Shown here piece after piece: positions 17,344 to 25,249 of a stretch of 42,020 nt of DNA. This DNA is from a virus: positions 1-42,020 of IMG/VR virus record IMGVR_UViG_3300031578_000129; one strand, 5' to 3'. The position numbers and the translations under genes are program-made. The number at the start of each line of letters is the position of its first letter. Within the stretch, counting starts at the first letter, position 1. The notes under the pieces are model-generated. The model worked only from the letters and a program-made list of their open reading frames with translations, searched no databases and was not told the DNA's origin.

Positions 17344-19424
17344 TATTGTAATCTACTTAATGAATCCATCATATTACGTTCAATCATTTTCTGAACAGTA
17401 AGTTCATTATCAATATAAATATTTATTGGTTGAGTCTGTTTAATTGTTAACATTTTTTCCAATTGATTAGCTAACTGGGATAAAACTTCTGTACTAACCC
17501 CCCTATTAGTTTCACCAACCCTTGTTTGTCCCACCATAGTTACCGGAGGAGCATTCAAATCTTGGAATTGAATCATGTGACCAATCTGTGAATATTTTGT
17601 TTCTGACCTTATCTGGGCTCTATTAGCTTCTTCTAATTTTTTTGTGTTTTGGTTAGTGGCTTCTTTATTACTTCTAATGGCATTTGTTAAAGCCCCAATT
17701 AATCCAGGTAATACAAATGCTAAAGTCATACCTAAAGGTCCACCCAAGACTCCTAAAAATTTTCCTAATACCCCCCCAACCATAGCTCGAGTTCCAGTTC
17801 CAGTAGCCATTTTAGATAACCCAAACATAGTAGCACTTGCTCCAGCTCCTCTAGCATATCCAGCCCCTCTAGCTGCTTGAGCTGCAGCACTTGCTCCTTT
17901 ATAAGCTTTATACCCACCACCAGGAGCCCTAACATAATATCCTCCAGTTCCCCTAAATAATCTTTGATTAAACCCAAACATACCCCCAGCTCCTGCTACT
18001 GAAGCCACCCCAGCTCCTCTAGCCGCAACTGTATATCTCATAGCTGCAGCCGTCATAGAATTATATGCAGTATTTGCAGCTGCAGCCATTGTAGTTGCAG
18101 AAGTCCCAGTTTGTAAGTGCATTACTCTTAACCCCAAAACTACTGCTCGATATGCAAATGTTGCCGTTTTTAAAACCAAAAATCCTGTTATCCCTGCAGC
18201 TAAAAATCCCCCTAAAAGTTTACTATCAAAAATCTTTTCTAATATCGCAAAAGTTTTTGTTAACATTTTTAATAATACCGTAAATACAGGAGTCATTTTT
18301 TCAGTAAATGAAACCCACATAGCTTGCCATGCAGACCCAGTTTTATATATCCATCCTTGAAGTGTACTCATCATATCTCCCATAATCCTAGCAGAATGGC
18401 CAGCAGACTTAGTAGTGATCTCCCCAGAAAATCTTTCAAATTCTTGTAAATTTCTTAAAAATAAAGAACCTGCCCTTTTTCCCCTAACTCCAAATACTGA
18501 TTGTAAAATTGCTTGTTTTTCAACATTCATCCCTTCTCCAAAATGTTCATCTATAGCTACACCCATTTTCTTCATGACTTCAGTCATGGTTAATAAATTC
18601 CCAGTTTGATCTGTAACATCTGTTACATTCATTCCTAATTCTGCAAGAGCTTTTCTACTAGGTCCAGAAGCAAATGAAGAAAATGCTCTAGCCAAATATC
18701 TCATAGAGTTTTCCATAGCAACCCCTGCCATAGAACCTTGCATCCCTGCATTACCTAATGCCATTACCATAGCAGTAGATTCAGCAAGTGTAATATTAAG
18801 GTCCATCGCAGTAGCACCCCCATATTTAAGAGCCTCCCCTAAGTCAAATAAATTAGTATTAGCTCGAGTTACTGCATAAGATAATAAGTCAGCAACATCA
18901 TTAGTATATTGAAACCCGATTCTAAACTGCTTCATAACATTAGTCATGATATCAGCAGCTCCACCTTTTCCTCCTAATAATGATTTAGTAGCACCAGCAA
19001 GATTAACAGCACCTTCAATATTCTTTTCAGTTTCCGTAGCTGACATCCCAGCCATTGCCATAAATCTCATACCCTCAGCAATATCCTGAGGATAAAACAT
19101 TGTCTCTCTACCTAACCTTTTAGATATATTTGTTAATCTTTTTTGTTCTTCTGAAGTAGCATCAGTGATTGATTTAACAAACTCCATTTCATAACTAAAT
19201 TCGGCAGCTTTTTTAACCATCCTACCCATACCACGTAAAGCCATGGCTCCTGCAAAAGCTAACCCAGCATACATATTACGTTGTTGCTTAAGCTGAGCTT
19301 CTTGCATTCTTATAAACTCCTGTTCTGTTTGAACAGCAGAAGTCCTAATTCTAGCCGCAGGACCTGAAAATTGATCTCTAAGGAACATGGTTACACCAAT
19401 TCCCAGAGTACTTCCACCCATCAT
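17343..19424 (-). CDS. tail tape measure protein (TP901 family)
   Basis: The protein sets tail length and is packed in the tube. The N-terminus is helical with a heptad-like stretch, then a TP901-type core: EFVKSITDATSEEQKRLTNI, MFYPQDIAEGMRFMAMAGMS, SYAVTRANTNLFDLGEALKYGG at about 80-220. A hydrophobic region (about 380-440) and Ala/Gly-rich segments (about 455-590), including another hydrophobic helix, could be the membrane-active part released on injection. At 693 residues it is short to medium for a tape measure. It starts just after the chaperone frameshift region, and the start codon is one of two adjacent ATGs (19424 or 19421). Confidence 0.93.
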   Translation of the reverse strand: MMGGSTLGIGVTMFLRDQFSGPAARIRTSAVQTEQEFIRMQEAQLKQQRNMYAGLAFAGAMALRGMGRMVKKAAEFSYEMEFVKSITDATSEEQKRLTNISKRLGRETMFYPQDIAEGMRFMAMAGMSATETEKNIEGAVNLAGATKSLLGGKGGAADIMTNVMKQFRIGFQYTNDVADLLSYAVTRANTNLFDLGEALKYGGATAMDLNITLAESTAMVMALGNAGMQGSMAGVAMENSMRYLARAFSSFASGPSRKALAELGMNVTDVTDQTGNLLTMTEVMKKMGVAIDEHFGEGMNVEKQAILQSVFGVRGKRAGSLFLRNLQEFERFSGEITTKSAGHSARIMGDMMSTLQGWIYKTGSAWQAMWVSFTEKMTPVFTVLLKMLTKTFAILEKIFDSKLLGGFLAAGITGFLVLKTATFAYRAVVLGLRVMHLQTGTSATTMAAAANTAYNSMTAAAMRYTVAARGAGVASVAGAGGMFGFNQRLFRGTGGYYVRAPGGGYKAYKGASAAAQAARGAGYARGAGASATMFGLSKMATGTGTRAMVGGVLGKFLGVLGGPLGMTLAFVLPGLIGALTNAIRSNKEATNQNTKKLEEANRAQIRSETKYSQIGHMIQFQDLNAPPVTMVGQTRVGETNRGVSTEVLSQLANQLEKMLTIKQTQPINIYIDNELTVQKMIERNMMDSLSRLQ

Positions 19425-19426
19425 AG

Positions 19427-19582
19427 TTATTTAAGTTTATTTAGTTCTTCATCAAATTCTTTGGATAATTCAACAAATCTTTTTCTTCGCTTAACATTTA
19501 ATTTTATAAACTCAGAAAAAGGGATATGAATATGGTGTTGAGAAACATAGAAGTATTCCCCTTCTATATCCCCCGTGGATAA
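19427..19582 (-). CDS. -1 frameshift extension of the tail assembly chaperone (gpGT-type)
   Basis: This reading frame has no start of its own. It is joined to the 264-residue chaperone by slippage at T TTT TTT in GAT TTT TTT TAT (8 T's at 19581-19588). After residue 259 the ribosome would slip back one base and read 51 more residues (LSTGDIEGEYFYV, basic KLNVKRRKRF, ending FDEELNKLK), giving a product of about 310 residues that stops 3 nt before the tape measure ATG. The extension is open without stops and lies exactly where the lambda G/GT and P2 E/E' shifts do. Confidence 0.78.
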   Translation of the reverse strand, partial: LSTGDIEGEYFYVSQHHIHIPFSEFIKLNVKRRKRFVELSKEFDEELNKLK

Positions 19583-20358
19583 AAAAAATCCGCGGTACCA
19601 ATTATAGGATATTCAAATTTTTCTTTAGTTTCAGGATGTTCTAGTATAGTTATTAGATTAATTATTCGATCATTTTCAGTAACATCTTTTCTAATCTCCA
19701 TCATATCAATTGAAGAAAATGTTTTAAAATTCTGAATTTTAACCCAATTATTATTAACATTTAATTCGATTCCCCTAGCTTTAAGTTCAGCATTTATACT
19801 TTGTTGATCCATTGGTAAATTCATCAAATATCTTTCTCCATGACCATTCATAAAATAATAACGTATCAATTTACCAGAACTTAATTTTATTTCTTTAGAT
19901 TTATCTTTTCCAAATTTATGGGGTTTAATACGAAATTCATAATAATCTGGACTACCTTTTTCCGGAAATGGTTTATCTGGATTACCATATTCCCAAATAA
20001 GTAATCCAAGATCCTCTTCATAATCAACTTCCAAATTATCAGGCCATTTATATGAAAATTTAATATATTGCCCTATAGAAAATATCCTACTGGCAACCAT
20101 AATAAAATATTTATCACATAACTTTAAATCTCTTGCATCATCCAGATTAAATTTTTTATTTTCTGTTATATTAGTAGATACTACAATCTCTTTAACAAAT
20201 TTATTTGAAGATGTCCCATCAGCTACATTTCCCGCATTAGAAAGTATATCATCATCTTCCCCATTTTGTTGTCTAATAACAACTTCATAACCAGAAGGAG
20301 TAATAAGAGATAATAAGCTCCCATGAATTTCTTCAAGTTTACTTAAGTCTGATTTCAT
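19564..20358 (-). CDS. tail assembly chaperone, short form (gpG/E-like)
   Basis: The 264-residue protein sits directly before the tape measure gene, the standard place for the chaperone that coats it. It is acidic and mixed alpha/beta with no recognised enzymatic motif. The last codons contain an eight-T run forming a canonical slippery heptamer T TTT TTT, which gives the longer form (see 19427-19582). The zero frame ends five codons after the run, at 19564. It is longer than lambda gpG or P2 gpE, and the N-terminal 150 residues look like a separate domain of unknown role. The function is inferred from position and frameshift. Confidence 0.72.
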   Translation of the reverse strand: MKSDLSKLEEIHGSLLSLITPSGYEVVIRQQNGEDDDILSNAGNVADGTSSNKFVKEIVVSTNITENKKFNLDDARDLKLCDKYFIMVASRIFSIGQYIKFSYKWPDNLEVDYEEDLGLLIWEYGNPDKPFPEKGSPDYYEFRIKPHKFGKDKSKEIKLSSGKLIRYYFMNGHGERYLMNLPMDQQSINAELKARGIELNVNNNWVKIQNFKTFSSIDMMEIRKDVTENDRIINLITILEHPETKEKFEYPIIGTADFFYPRGI

Positions 20359-20399
20359 AATTTTATTTTTAATAGTATTTCCCGAATCTAGTAAACTAT

Positions 20400-20430
20400 A
20401 AAAAAGGGTACAACCTATTAGTTTGTACCC
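20400..20430 (-). terminator. intrinsic terminator after the tail tube gene
   Basis: On the minus strand GGGTACAA (20430-20423) pairs with TTGTACCC (20413-20406) over a 9-nt loop and is followed by six T's (20405-20400). It lies 34 nt past the tube stop codon and before the chaperone gene. This is a classic intrinsic terminator that would cut expression between the abundant tube and the downstream tail genes. Confidence 0.85.
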
Positions 20431-20464
20431 CCTTTATTAACTATGGACCAAAAATCGAGAGAAG

Positions 20465-20926
20465 CTATATCTTTGTTAATTTATCAATCGAAAATTCAAC
20501 ATGTTCAATTGTATTATCAGATGATTGACGATCCTGTTCTTGACCAGATACTGAAGCAGGCCATACCCCCAATGCAATCCATGTATTAAGAACAGTAACA
20601 CCATCCTCAGCAAATTCCACAACGGTTATAACCTTTTTATAAACATCTGGAGGAGCTCCTCCACCGAGCATTGAACTTTGACAAGTATCATGCCATGACC
20701 ATATATAAGCATCACCCTGGCTCGAAGATAAAAGTTTATCACAGGCAATCTCACCATAAGTAACCCTTCCCGCTGTTTTAATATCATGATTGGTATCCCC
20801 ATGAGCTACCTTCTCAATATCTGAATCTGGTAATGTTACCTTTTGAAATAAAAAAGGATTAATGGGGTCTGGGCTAATCTGAATAGACCAGTTAAATTTT
20901 TTTCTTGGATTAGCAAATTTTGCCAT
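20465..20926 (-). CDS. tail tube protein (T4 gp19-like)
   Basis: The inner tube of the contractile tail is built from hexamers of this protein. The length of 153 residues fits the gp19/CIS-tube monomer family. KFNWSIQISPDPINPFLFQKVTLPD at about 10-35 corresponds to the family pattern of a beta strand pair before the loop, and VTYGEIACDKLLSSSQGD and IALGVWPASVSGQEQDRQS follow the tube barrel order ending in IEHVEFSIDKLTKI. It follows the sheath by 21 nt and a strong terminator comes after it, as expected for an abundant structural protein. Confidence 0.9.
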   Translation of the reverse strand: MAKFANPRKKFNWSIQISPDPINPFLFQKVTLPDSDIEKVAHGDTNHDIKTAGRVTYGEIACDKLLSSSQGDAYIWSWHDTCQSSMLGGGAPPDVYKKVITVVEFAEDGVTVLNTWIALGVWPASVSGQEQDRQSSDNTIEHVEFSIDKLTKI

Positions 20927-20947
20927 GTTATTAAATTTAATATGTTA

Positions 20948-22474
20948 TTAATCGATATATACACCTTCACCCTGAACAAGCATCAGATTAAATATTAATT
21001 CCTGAAGAGATGGGATTGGCCATATTTTCAAGTTAATTTTATATTTCCCATTCTGAACATCAACAGGATCATTAACTTGAAGATCATCTATAGTATTTGC
21101 AAACTGGTCTCCATAATATTCGTATTTATAGATTGCCCTATAAGCCGGAGAAGATAATTTATCCAGATAAGGTTTTAGATGATAATAGATTTTATTAAAA
21201 GTAATGGGATCTGTCGGTTCTTCCAAATAGGATTCCAGAATTGGTTTTAAAGTTTTTTTCATCCAGAGAACCAACATAACTACACTTAAAAATTTCTCTT
21301 GATTATTTGCAAACTGAGCTGAAAAATTACCAGAAAGTTGAACTATCCCATTTTTCTGAACCATCATATTAATTTGAGAATTTGCTAATAAATTAAGATC
21401 AGCAAAAGAAGCAGGAGTACCAAAATTATTCACAACCCCAATAGCATCCTGAACAGCCCCTTTAGTTTGACCGGCAAGAGAATACCATTCACCAAAATTA
21501 TTATGAACATAAGCAGCTATTCCAAGAATATCCCCCATTTCTGACATAGCTTTTTCCTGAAGAGTTTTTTCTTCTCTAATCCTAATTCCCCCACCATAGA
21601 TAGCTCCATATTTAGAATCACTAGCAATAACTACTCTTTCTGCTACTAAGGTAGTTGCAGTAACAAGAGAATTTGGTAAATGAGCAAAGAATACCAGATC
21701 TTTTCTAGCAGTAGCATAAGTAATTCCCGCAGCATTCACACCATCATCATCCTGTTCAGGAGCAGCTAAAATAAGACCATCATCAACCCCATCAAATGTA
21801 ACCATAGCATTTGTATAATCCCCAGCTACATGCCCAGTAGGATCAACTCCACCCGTAAATGCAGAAGCAGCAGCTACAGCTGGAATAAGTAATACAGCAG
21901 CAGAAGCATCAGCATAAGTAAAATCAAAATTTTGAGACATTGCCTTAACCTCATCCAAACAGGTCTGATTATTCGCAGTAGATGCAATAAAAGAACCAAT
22001 ATTTACATATACCTCATTAAGTTCAGGTTCAACATCATGGATAATTTCCATATTCCAATAATCAGATGACCCATTAGAAGCAGCTTTAATTTCAATCTTA
22101 AAGCTATTATAATTAACTCCTTTGTATTTTGGTTGAACAGAGAAAAGAGTAACTGGAGTACCATCACCGTTTGCTATATTCTTTGAAGAAGCTTTAACAG
22201 CTGGAGTTGCAGCTGCATCTACTCTACATACTCTCAATCTAGCACCCCGTACTAATGACCTTTTACAAAGATATGGAAAATCAGAAGTTTCCATGAAACC
22301 ACCAAAAACTCTCTCAAATTGAGGCCAACTATTTATTAGTGAAACGTTCAAAACTGGTTGTTCTACAGGACCCCTCTTAGTTATCCCTAATACGTAAAAA
22401 ATACCCGGAGCAGGTGTAGATACACCAGGTGTAAAATTCTTCACGTTAAATTGAACTTTAGCTGCGTCTGGCAT
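20948..22474 (-). CDS. contractile tail sheath protein
   Basis: At 508 residues this matches phage sheath proteins. The N-terminal half has VLGITKRGPVEQPVLNVSLINSW-type sequence followed by FERVFGGFM, the common sheath start (family pattern: G.a.rGP...P..v.s...F...FG). The C-terminal half contains KTLKPILESYLEEPTDPITFNKI and a final beta stretch (GKYKINLKIWPIPSLQELIFN), the handshake and domain IV. A surface-exposed middle domain (about 110-240), rich in Ala, is the variable domain. It precedes the tube gene, the standard order. A recurring AT-rich candidate promoter is 25-60 nt upstream. Confidence 0.93.
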   Translation of the reverse strand: MPDAAKVQFNVKNFTPGVSTPAPGIFYVLGITKRGPVEQPVLNVSLINSWPQFERVFGGFMETSDFPYLCKRSLVRGARLRVCRVDAAATPAVKASSKNIANGDGTPVTLFSVQPKYKGVNYNSFKIEIKAASNGSSDYWNMEIIHDVEPELNEVYVNIGSFIASTANNQTCLDEVKAMSQNFDFTYADASAAVLLIPAVAAASAFTGGVDPTGHVAGDYTNAMVTFDGVDDGLILAAPEQDDDGVNAAGITYATARKDLVFFAHLPNSLVTATTLVAERVVIASDSKYGAIYGGGIRIREEKTLQEKAMSEMGDILGIAAYVHNNFGEWYSLAGQTKGAVQDAIGVVNNFGTPASFADLNLLANSQINMMVQKNGIVQLSGNFSAQFANNQEKFLSVVMLVLWMKKTLKPILESYLEEPTDPITFNKIYYHLKPYLDKLSSPAYRAIYKYEYYGDQFANTIDDLQVNDPVDVQNGKYKINLKIWPIPSLQELIFNLMLVQGEGVYID

Positions 22475-22500
22475 AATTATTAAATTTTATGATTTTAAAT

Positions 22501-22533
22501 CTTTTTATTTAATATATAAAACTATGGTATTGT
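22501..22533 (-). promoter_or_regulatory. candidate phage promoter element upstream of the sheath gene
   Basis: On the minus strand ACAATACCATAGTTTTATAT is followed by ATTAAATAAAAAG. It is a weaker version of the ACTATAGTTTATATAAT element at 26117-26145. It lies 27-59 nt before the sheath ATG, in the 61-nt gap after the neck gene. A strong promoter is expected here because the sheath and tube are needed in large amounts. Confidence 0.38.
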
Positions 22534-22535
22534 AC

Positions 22536-23252
22536 TCAAGTAATAACCATGGGGTCAGAATCATAACCCCAACTTCCATCCATATATTTCTGTAAATTAA
22601 TATTTAATGTTATTTCACTTATCTTAGCAATAGTACCAGCCAATTCTATATCCTCTCTATCCCAAGCATCCGGTATTTCATAAGCATAAACATGTTCAAT
22701 TATACCTTGTTGTATATCGCTTTGATCAAAATAGTTTAAATATCTTATAAAAAATAAATTAGACAAACTATTATACCATGGTAAATAACCTCTTCTTGGA
22801 ATAGCCAAAGCTAATAAAGAATTTAATATTCTAGACTGAGCTATAGTATTTGATATAAGATGAAAATTAATATAAAAATCTACAGTTTGAGGGGGAGTGA
22901 CCAAGGCTTTATATGGTTCCCCAATACCTTGATCCAAGAAGTACTTACGAGGGTCTCCCCCTAAAGCCCCGGATAAAAAATTACCAGAATCCATAACAAT
23001 TCTTGGTATCTTTTCTATACCCCTAGACTCACTGCTACCCCCGCTAAAAATTTCTATAGCAAACCCCTTAGCTCCATCTGCTATTGTTTTAATATCTGCC
23101 TTCCATTTATCCCAACCTATTTGTGTATTTGGATAAGTAACATTATCAGCAATATCTGGTAAATATAATTTATCAACCAATTCTACACGAATAGCCTCAA
23201 ATAAACTTCTTTCAATTATTTCTTGAACGGTTGCTAAAGCTGTATCAGACAT
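22536..23252 (-). CDS. neck/tail-terminator-like protein, 238 aa
   Basis: This gene stands between the gp10-like neck gene and the sheath, where contractile phages usually encode the tail terminator or tail completion protein. The product looks alpha/beta, with PRIVMDSGNFLSGALGGDP, TPPQTVDFYINFHLISNTI and LNSLLALAIPRRGYLPWYN. The combination of a beta strand with 'FHLIS.T' and a helix 'RILNSLLALA..RRGYL' resembles the terminator fold, in which a strand-helix unit forms a hexameric ring. There is no certain family signature, so the call is from position and pattern. Confidence 0.55.
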   Translation of the reverse strand: MSDTALATVQEIIERSLFEAIRVELVDKLYLPDIADNVTYPNTQIGWDKWKADIKTIADGAKGFAIEIFSGGSSESRGIEKIPRIVMDSGNFLSGALGGDPRKYFLDQGIGEPYKALVTPPQTVDFYINFHLISNTIAQSRILNSLLALAIPRRGYLPWYNSLSNLFFIRYLNYFDQSDIQQGIIEHVYAYEIPDAWDREDIELAGTIAKISEITLNINLQKYMDGSWGYDSDPMVIT

Positions 23253-23830
23253 TATATAATAGGAGTTATATTAATCCCTTTTCTTTTTAAATTCCTAATT
23301 AAATGAAATTGCAAAAAACTTTTTAAACCAGCCATCCCTTTCATATCACGTTTAAAAGTATCAGCAAAAATTGGCCTAGCTGGTATCCCCATACTCCAAG
23401 CTCCATGTTCAAGTATATTTGCATATTCACTAATAGTTAAAAGTTCACCCTCATGGGAATGATAAGGTACTCTCATTAACCCTCTAGGTATTCCAATTCC
23501 AAGTCTCCCACCCGGTAAACCCATTATCCCAACTGCATTGTGCATAGCTCCACTCCAATAAAATAATCGAGCAGGACCACCGTACCTGGTTTTATATTGT
23601 TTATATTTAACTGAATGTCCAGGGTACCCAAATCTTTTACCACCAGTTCTTATATTTGTTTTTACACGATCTCGATATTCTTCAGCAAATTTTCTTTGAG
23701 CTGATTTAGCTGCCAACATTAAATTAAGATCAATAGAACCCACCATCTGATTAAATCTTAACCAGTCTCCCTCCAATCTAATCCCTACATCAAATGCCCC
23801 TCTGGTTCTTACACCATGTCGTACAGCCAT
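23252..23830 (-). CDS. HK97-gp10-like tail completion/neck protein
   Basis: The 192-residue product carries the gp10 family pattern: a helical N-terminus with LMLAAKSAQRKFAEEYRDRVK, then LFYWSGAMHNAVGI ('SG.m..s'), then TISEYANILEHGAWSMGIPARPIFADTFK ('YA...E.G....pprPFl.pa'). This fits head-tail joining proteins that act at the top of the tail. It overlaps the next gene by 1 nt. The charge is clearly basic (many Arg and Lys), typical for the family. Confidence 0.85.
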   Translation of the reverse strand: MAVRHGVRTRGAFDVGIRLEGDWLRFNQMVGSIDLNLMLAAKSAQRKFAEEYRDRVKTNIRTGGKRFGYPGHSVKYKQYKTRYGGPARLFYWSGAMHNAVGIMGLPGGRLGIGIPRGLMRVPYHSHEGELLTISEYANILEHGAWSMGIPARPIFADTFKRDMKGMAGLKSFLQFHLIRNLKRKGINITPII

Positions 23831-23842
23831 AATAATTATAAA

Positions 23843-24301
23843 TTAATATTTAGCATCCCCAGTTTTAGTTTCTTCTCTTTTAAGAATTATATAAAATAAT
23901 AATGATTCATCACCTGCCTGAGCTACTGGAGTTTCTCCTGCTGAACGGTATTTGATACCCATGTGAAAAAATTCATCTTGACCAGGGTCTAGAGCAAAAA
24001 ATCCATCGGCATTCAAATAACCATTATCAGCAAGATATTTTTTATTTAATATTATTACTGTGTTTTCCTTATCAATAGCTCCACCTATATTTTCATCTGT
24101 CATTGGCCGAGTAAAGAAAAAGTTATAAGCCATTAAACATTTTAATGGGATATCAACATAAACTTCATTAGATTGTATATCTTCCCCATACCTTTGAAAA
24201 CCACGGGTATACCTACGCCATGTAACAGTAGCCTGATTAAAAGAGTCATGAACACCATTAATGATATCTTTATATTGTTGCCATTGAGCTGTAGTTAACA
24301 T
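23843..24301 (-). CDS. probable head-closure/connector protein, 152 aa
   Basis: The size, acidic tail and place before the gp10-like gene fit a head-closure (stopper) protein that seals the portal. The N-terminus is helical (TTAQWQQYKDIINGVHDSFNQATVTWRRY). The centre is beta-rich: VYVDIPLKCLMAYNFFF and FFALDPGQDEFFHMGIKYRSAG, where 'LDPGQDEFFHMGIKY' resembles the barrel strand pair of stopper proteins. No exact signature is visible; the role is inferred from order. Confidence 0.55.
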   Translation of the reverse strand: MLTTAQWQQYKDIINGVHDSFNQATVTWRRYTRGFQRYGEDIQSNEVYVDIPLKCLMAYNFFFTRPMTDENIGGAIDKENTVIILNKKYLADNGYLNADGFFALDPGQDEFFHMGIKYRSAGETPVAQAGDESLLFYIILKREETKTGDAKY

Positions 24302-24717
24302 TAACTGTTACCCTTTCTTAAGATTAAACTTAATCCCACACATAATGCAAGAAATTGAAACATAGCCAGAAATTGAACGTGATCAATTCCCGACCAGTTA
24401 AAAAACCACTGCCATACCTGATCATATAATTTTGTTTTGCCAATATAAAATAGATCGAGTCTGGCACATTTATTTAATATCAAATTAAATAACGCAAATC
24501 GTAAAAGCACGTAACCAATAATAACCCTTACAAAAATAGGTTTATATTCATACATTCTCAATCCAGTTTTCCAAGCAAATAAACCCAGAGTGGTACCCGA
24601 CAGATAAATAAAATAAAATACTCCTGCAAGTGTCTTATGCCCCGCTAGCGCAAGTCCATCAGGGACAGCCTTAAAAACTATCAAAAAAAGAGCAAGAATA
24701 AAAATCTGCCAATTCAT
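24301..24717 (-). CDS. membrane protein of unknown function, 138 aa
   Basis: The protein is hydrophobic, with about four predicted membrane segments (about 3-20, 28-48, 62-82 and 113-133). Loops are short and basic (KTGLRMYEYKP, RKGNS at the end). There is no signal peptide cleavage site. It starts 1 nt from its neighbours and sits between an unknown protein and the connector genes, an odd place for a membrane protein in a virion cluster. A holin or an infection-site protein is possible, but neither is shown. Confidence 0.6.
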   Translation of the reverse strand: MNWQIFILALFLIVFKAVPDGLALAGHKTLAGVFYFIYLSGTTLGLFAWKTGLRMYEYKPIFVRVIIGYVLLRFALFNLILNKCARLDLFYIGKTKLYDQVWQWFFNWSGIDHVQFLAMFQFLALCVGLSLILRKGNS

Positions 24718-25118
24718 TATCTTTTTTTAATAATTAAAAACTTATATTTTTCAATTACACTTGGATCAATAACTCCAAGTGTATCAAAAGCAACTAATAT
24801 AATGGTATTCATTGAATAACTAAACATCACATACGCTGCATAACCTTCTGTATCTGCAAAAATAAATGGTAAAGGATACCATGCCTCATCTATAAAAAAA
24901 AATCCTAAAACAGTTCCATTATTAACAACATCTTCATCTATCGCTGTATTTACAAGAGCATAAACATTAGCTACCCTCCCCATAAATTCACCTTCAATCC
25001 ATGAAATAGAAGTTGCTAATAAAATAAAAGTTGTAATTCCAGGTATACCGAGAACCGTCTTGAGTGCGGAATTTGTAGCACCATCCAATTCAGATGGTTT
25101 CTTTCCAATTAAAGTCAT
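24717..25118 (-). CDS. hypothetical protein, 133 aa
   Basis: The product begins MTLIGKKPSELDGATNSALKT, resembling small head-fibre or appendage N-termini, and contains a hydrophobic, beta-like middle (GTVLGFFFIDEAWYPLPFIFADTEGYAAYVMFSY). I do not recognise the family. It directly precedes the membrane protein gene (1-nt overlap). Because no clear membrane segment or signal peptide is visible, a virion surface role is a weak inference from neighbours. Confidence 0.6.
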   Translation of the reverse strand: MTLIGKKPSELDGATNSALKTVLGIPGITTFILLATSISWIEGEFMGRVANVYALVNTAIDEDVVNNGTVLGFFFIDEAWYPLPFIFADTEGYAAYVMFSYSMNTIILVAFDTLGVIDPSVIEKYKFLIIKKR

Positions 25119-25130
25119 AATATTAATTTA

Positions 25131-25244
25131 TTAAATTAATAATTTTATATAAAACTGACCATCTTCAGTACTGATATAAAACTGACCATCCTCAGTTAAT
25201 AAAGCTATACCAATAAATTGAAAATTAGTTATAATGAATTTCAT
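25131..25244 (-). CDS. possible 37-aa protein with a tandem repeat
   Basis: An open frame with ATG at 25244 and a TAA at 25131 fills most of the 131-nt gap between neighbouring genes. It encodes 37 residues beginning MKFIITNFQFIGIALL and containing the repeat TEDGQFYI twice (nine-residue period). The start lies 6 nt from the end of the upstream gene (25250), giving operon-like spacing. The repeat is also visible in DNA at 25147-25169 and 25174-25196. It may be a real small protein or a remnant of a fibre fragment; expression is unknown. Confidence 0.4.
   Translation of the reverse strand: MKFIITNFQFIGIALLTEDGQFYISTEDGQFYIKLLI
25147..25196. repeat. two-copy 27-nt tandem repeat
   Basis: A 23-nt unit (ATATAAAACTGACCAT followed by CTTCAGT or CCTCAGT) occurs at 25147-25169 and 25174-25196 with one mismatch and a 27-nt period. 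It encodes the two TEDGQFYI units of the small open frame 25131-25244. Because the period is a multiple of three the frame is preserved, which argues for a coding duplication. Confidence 0.75.
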
Positions 25245-25249
25245 ATCTT

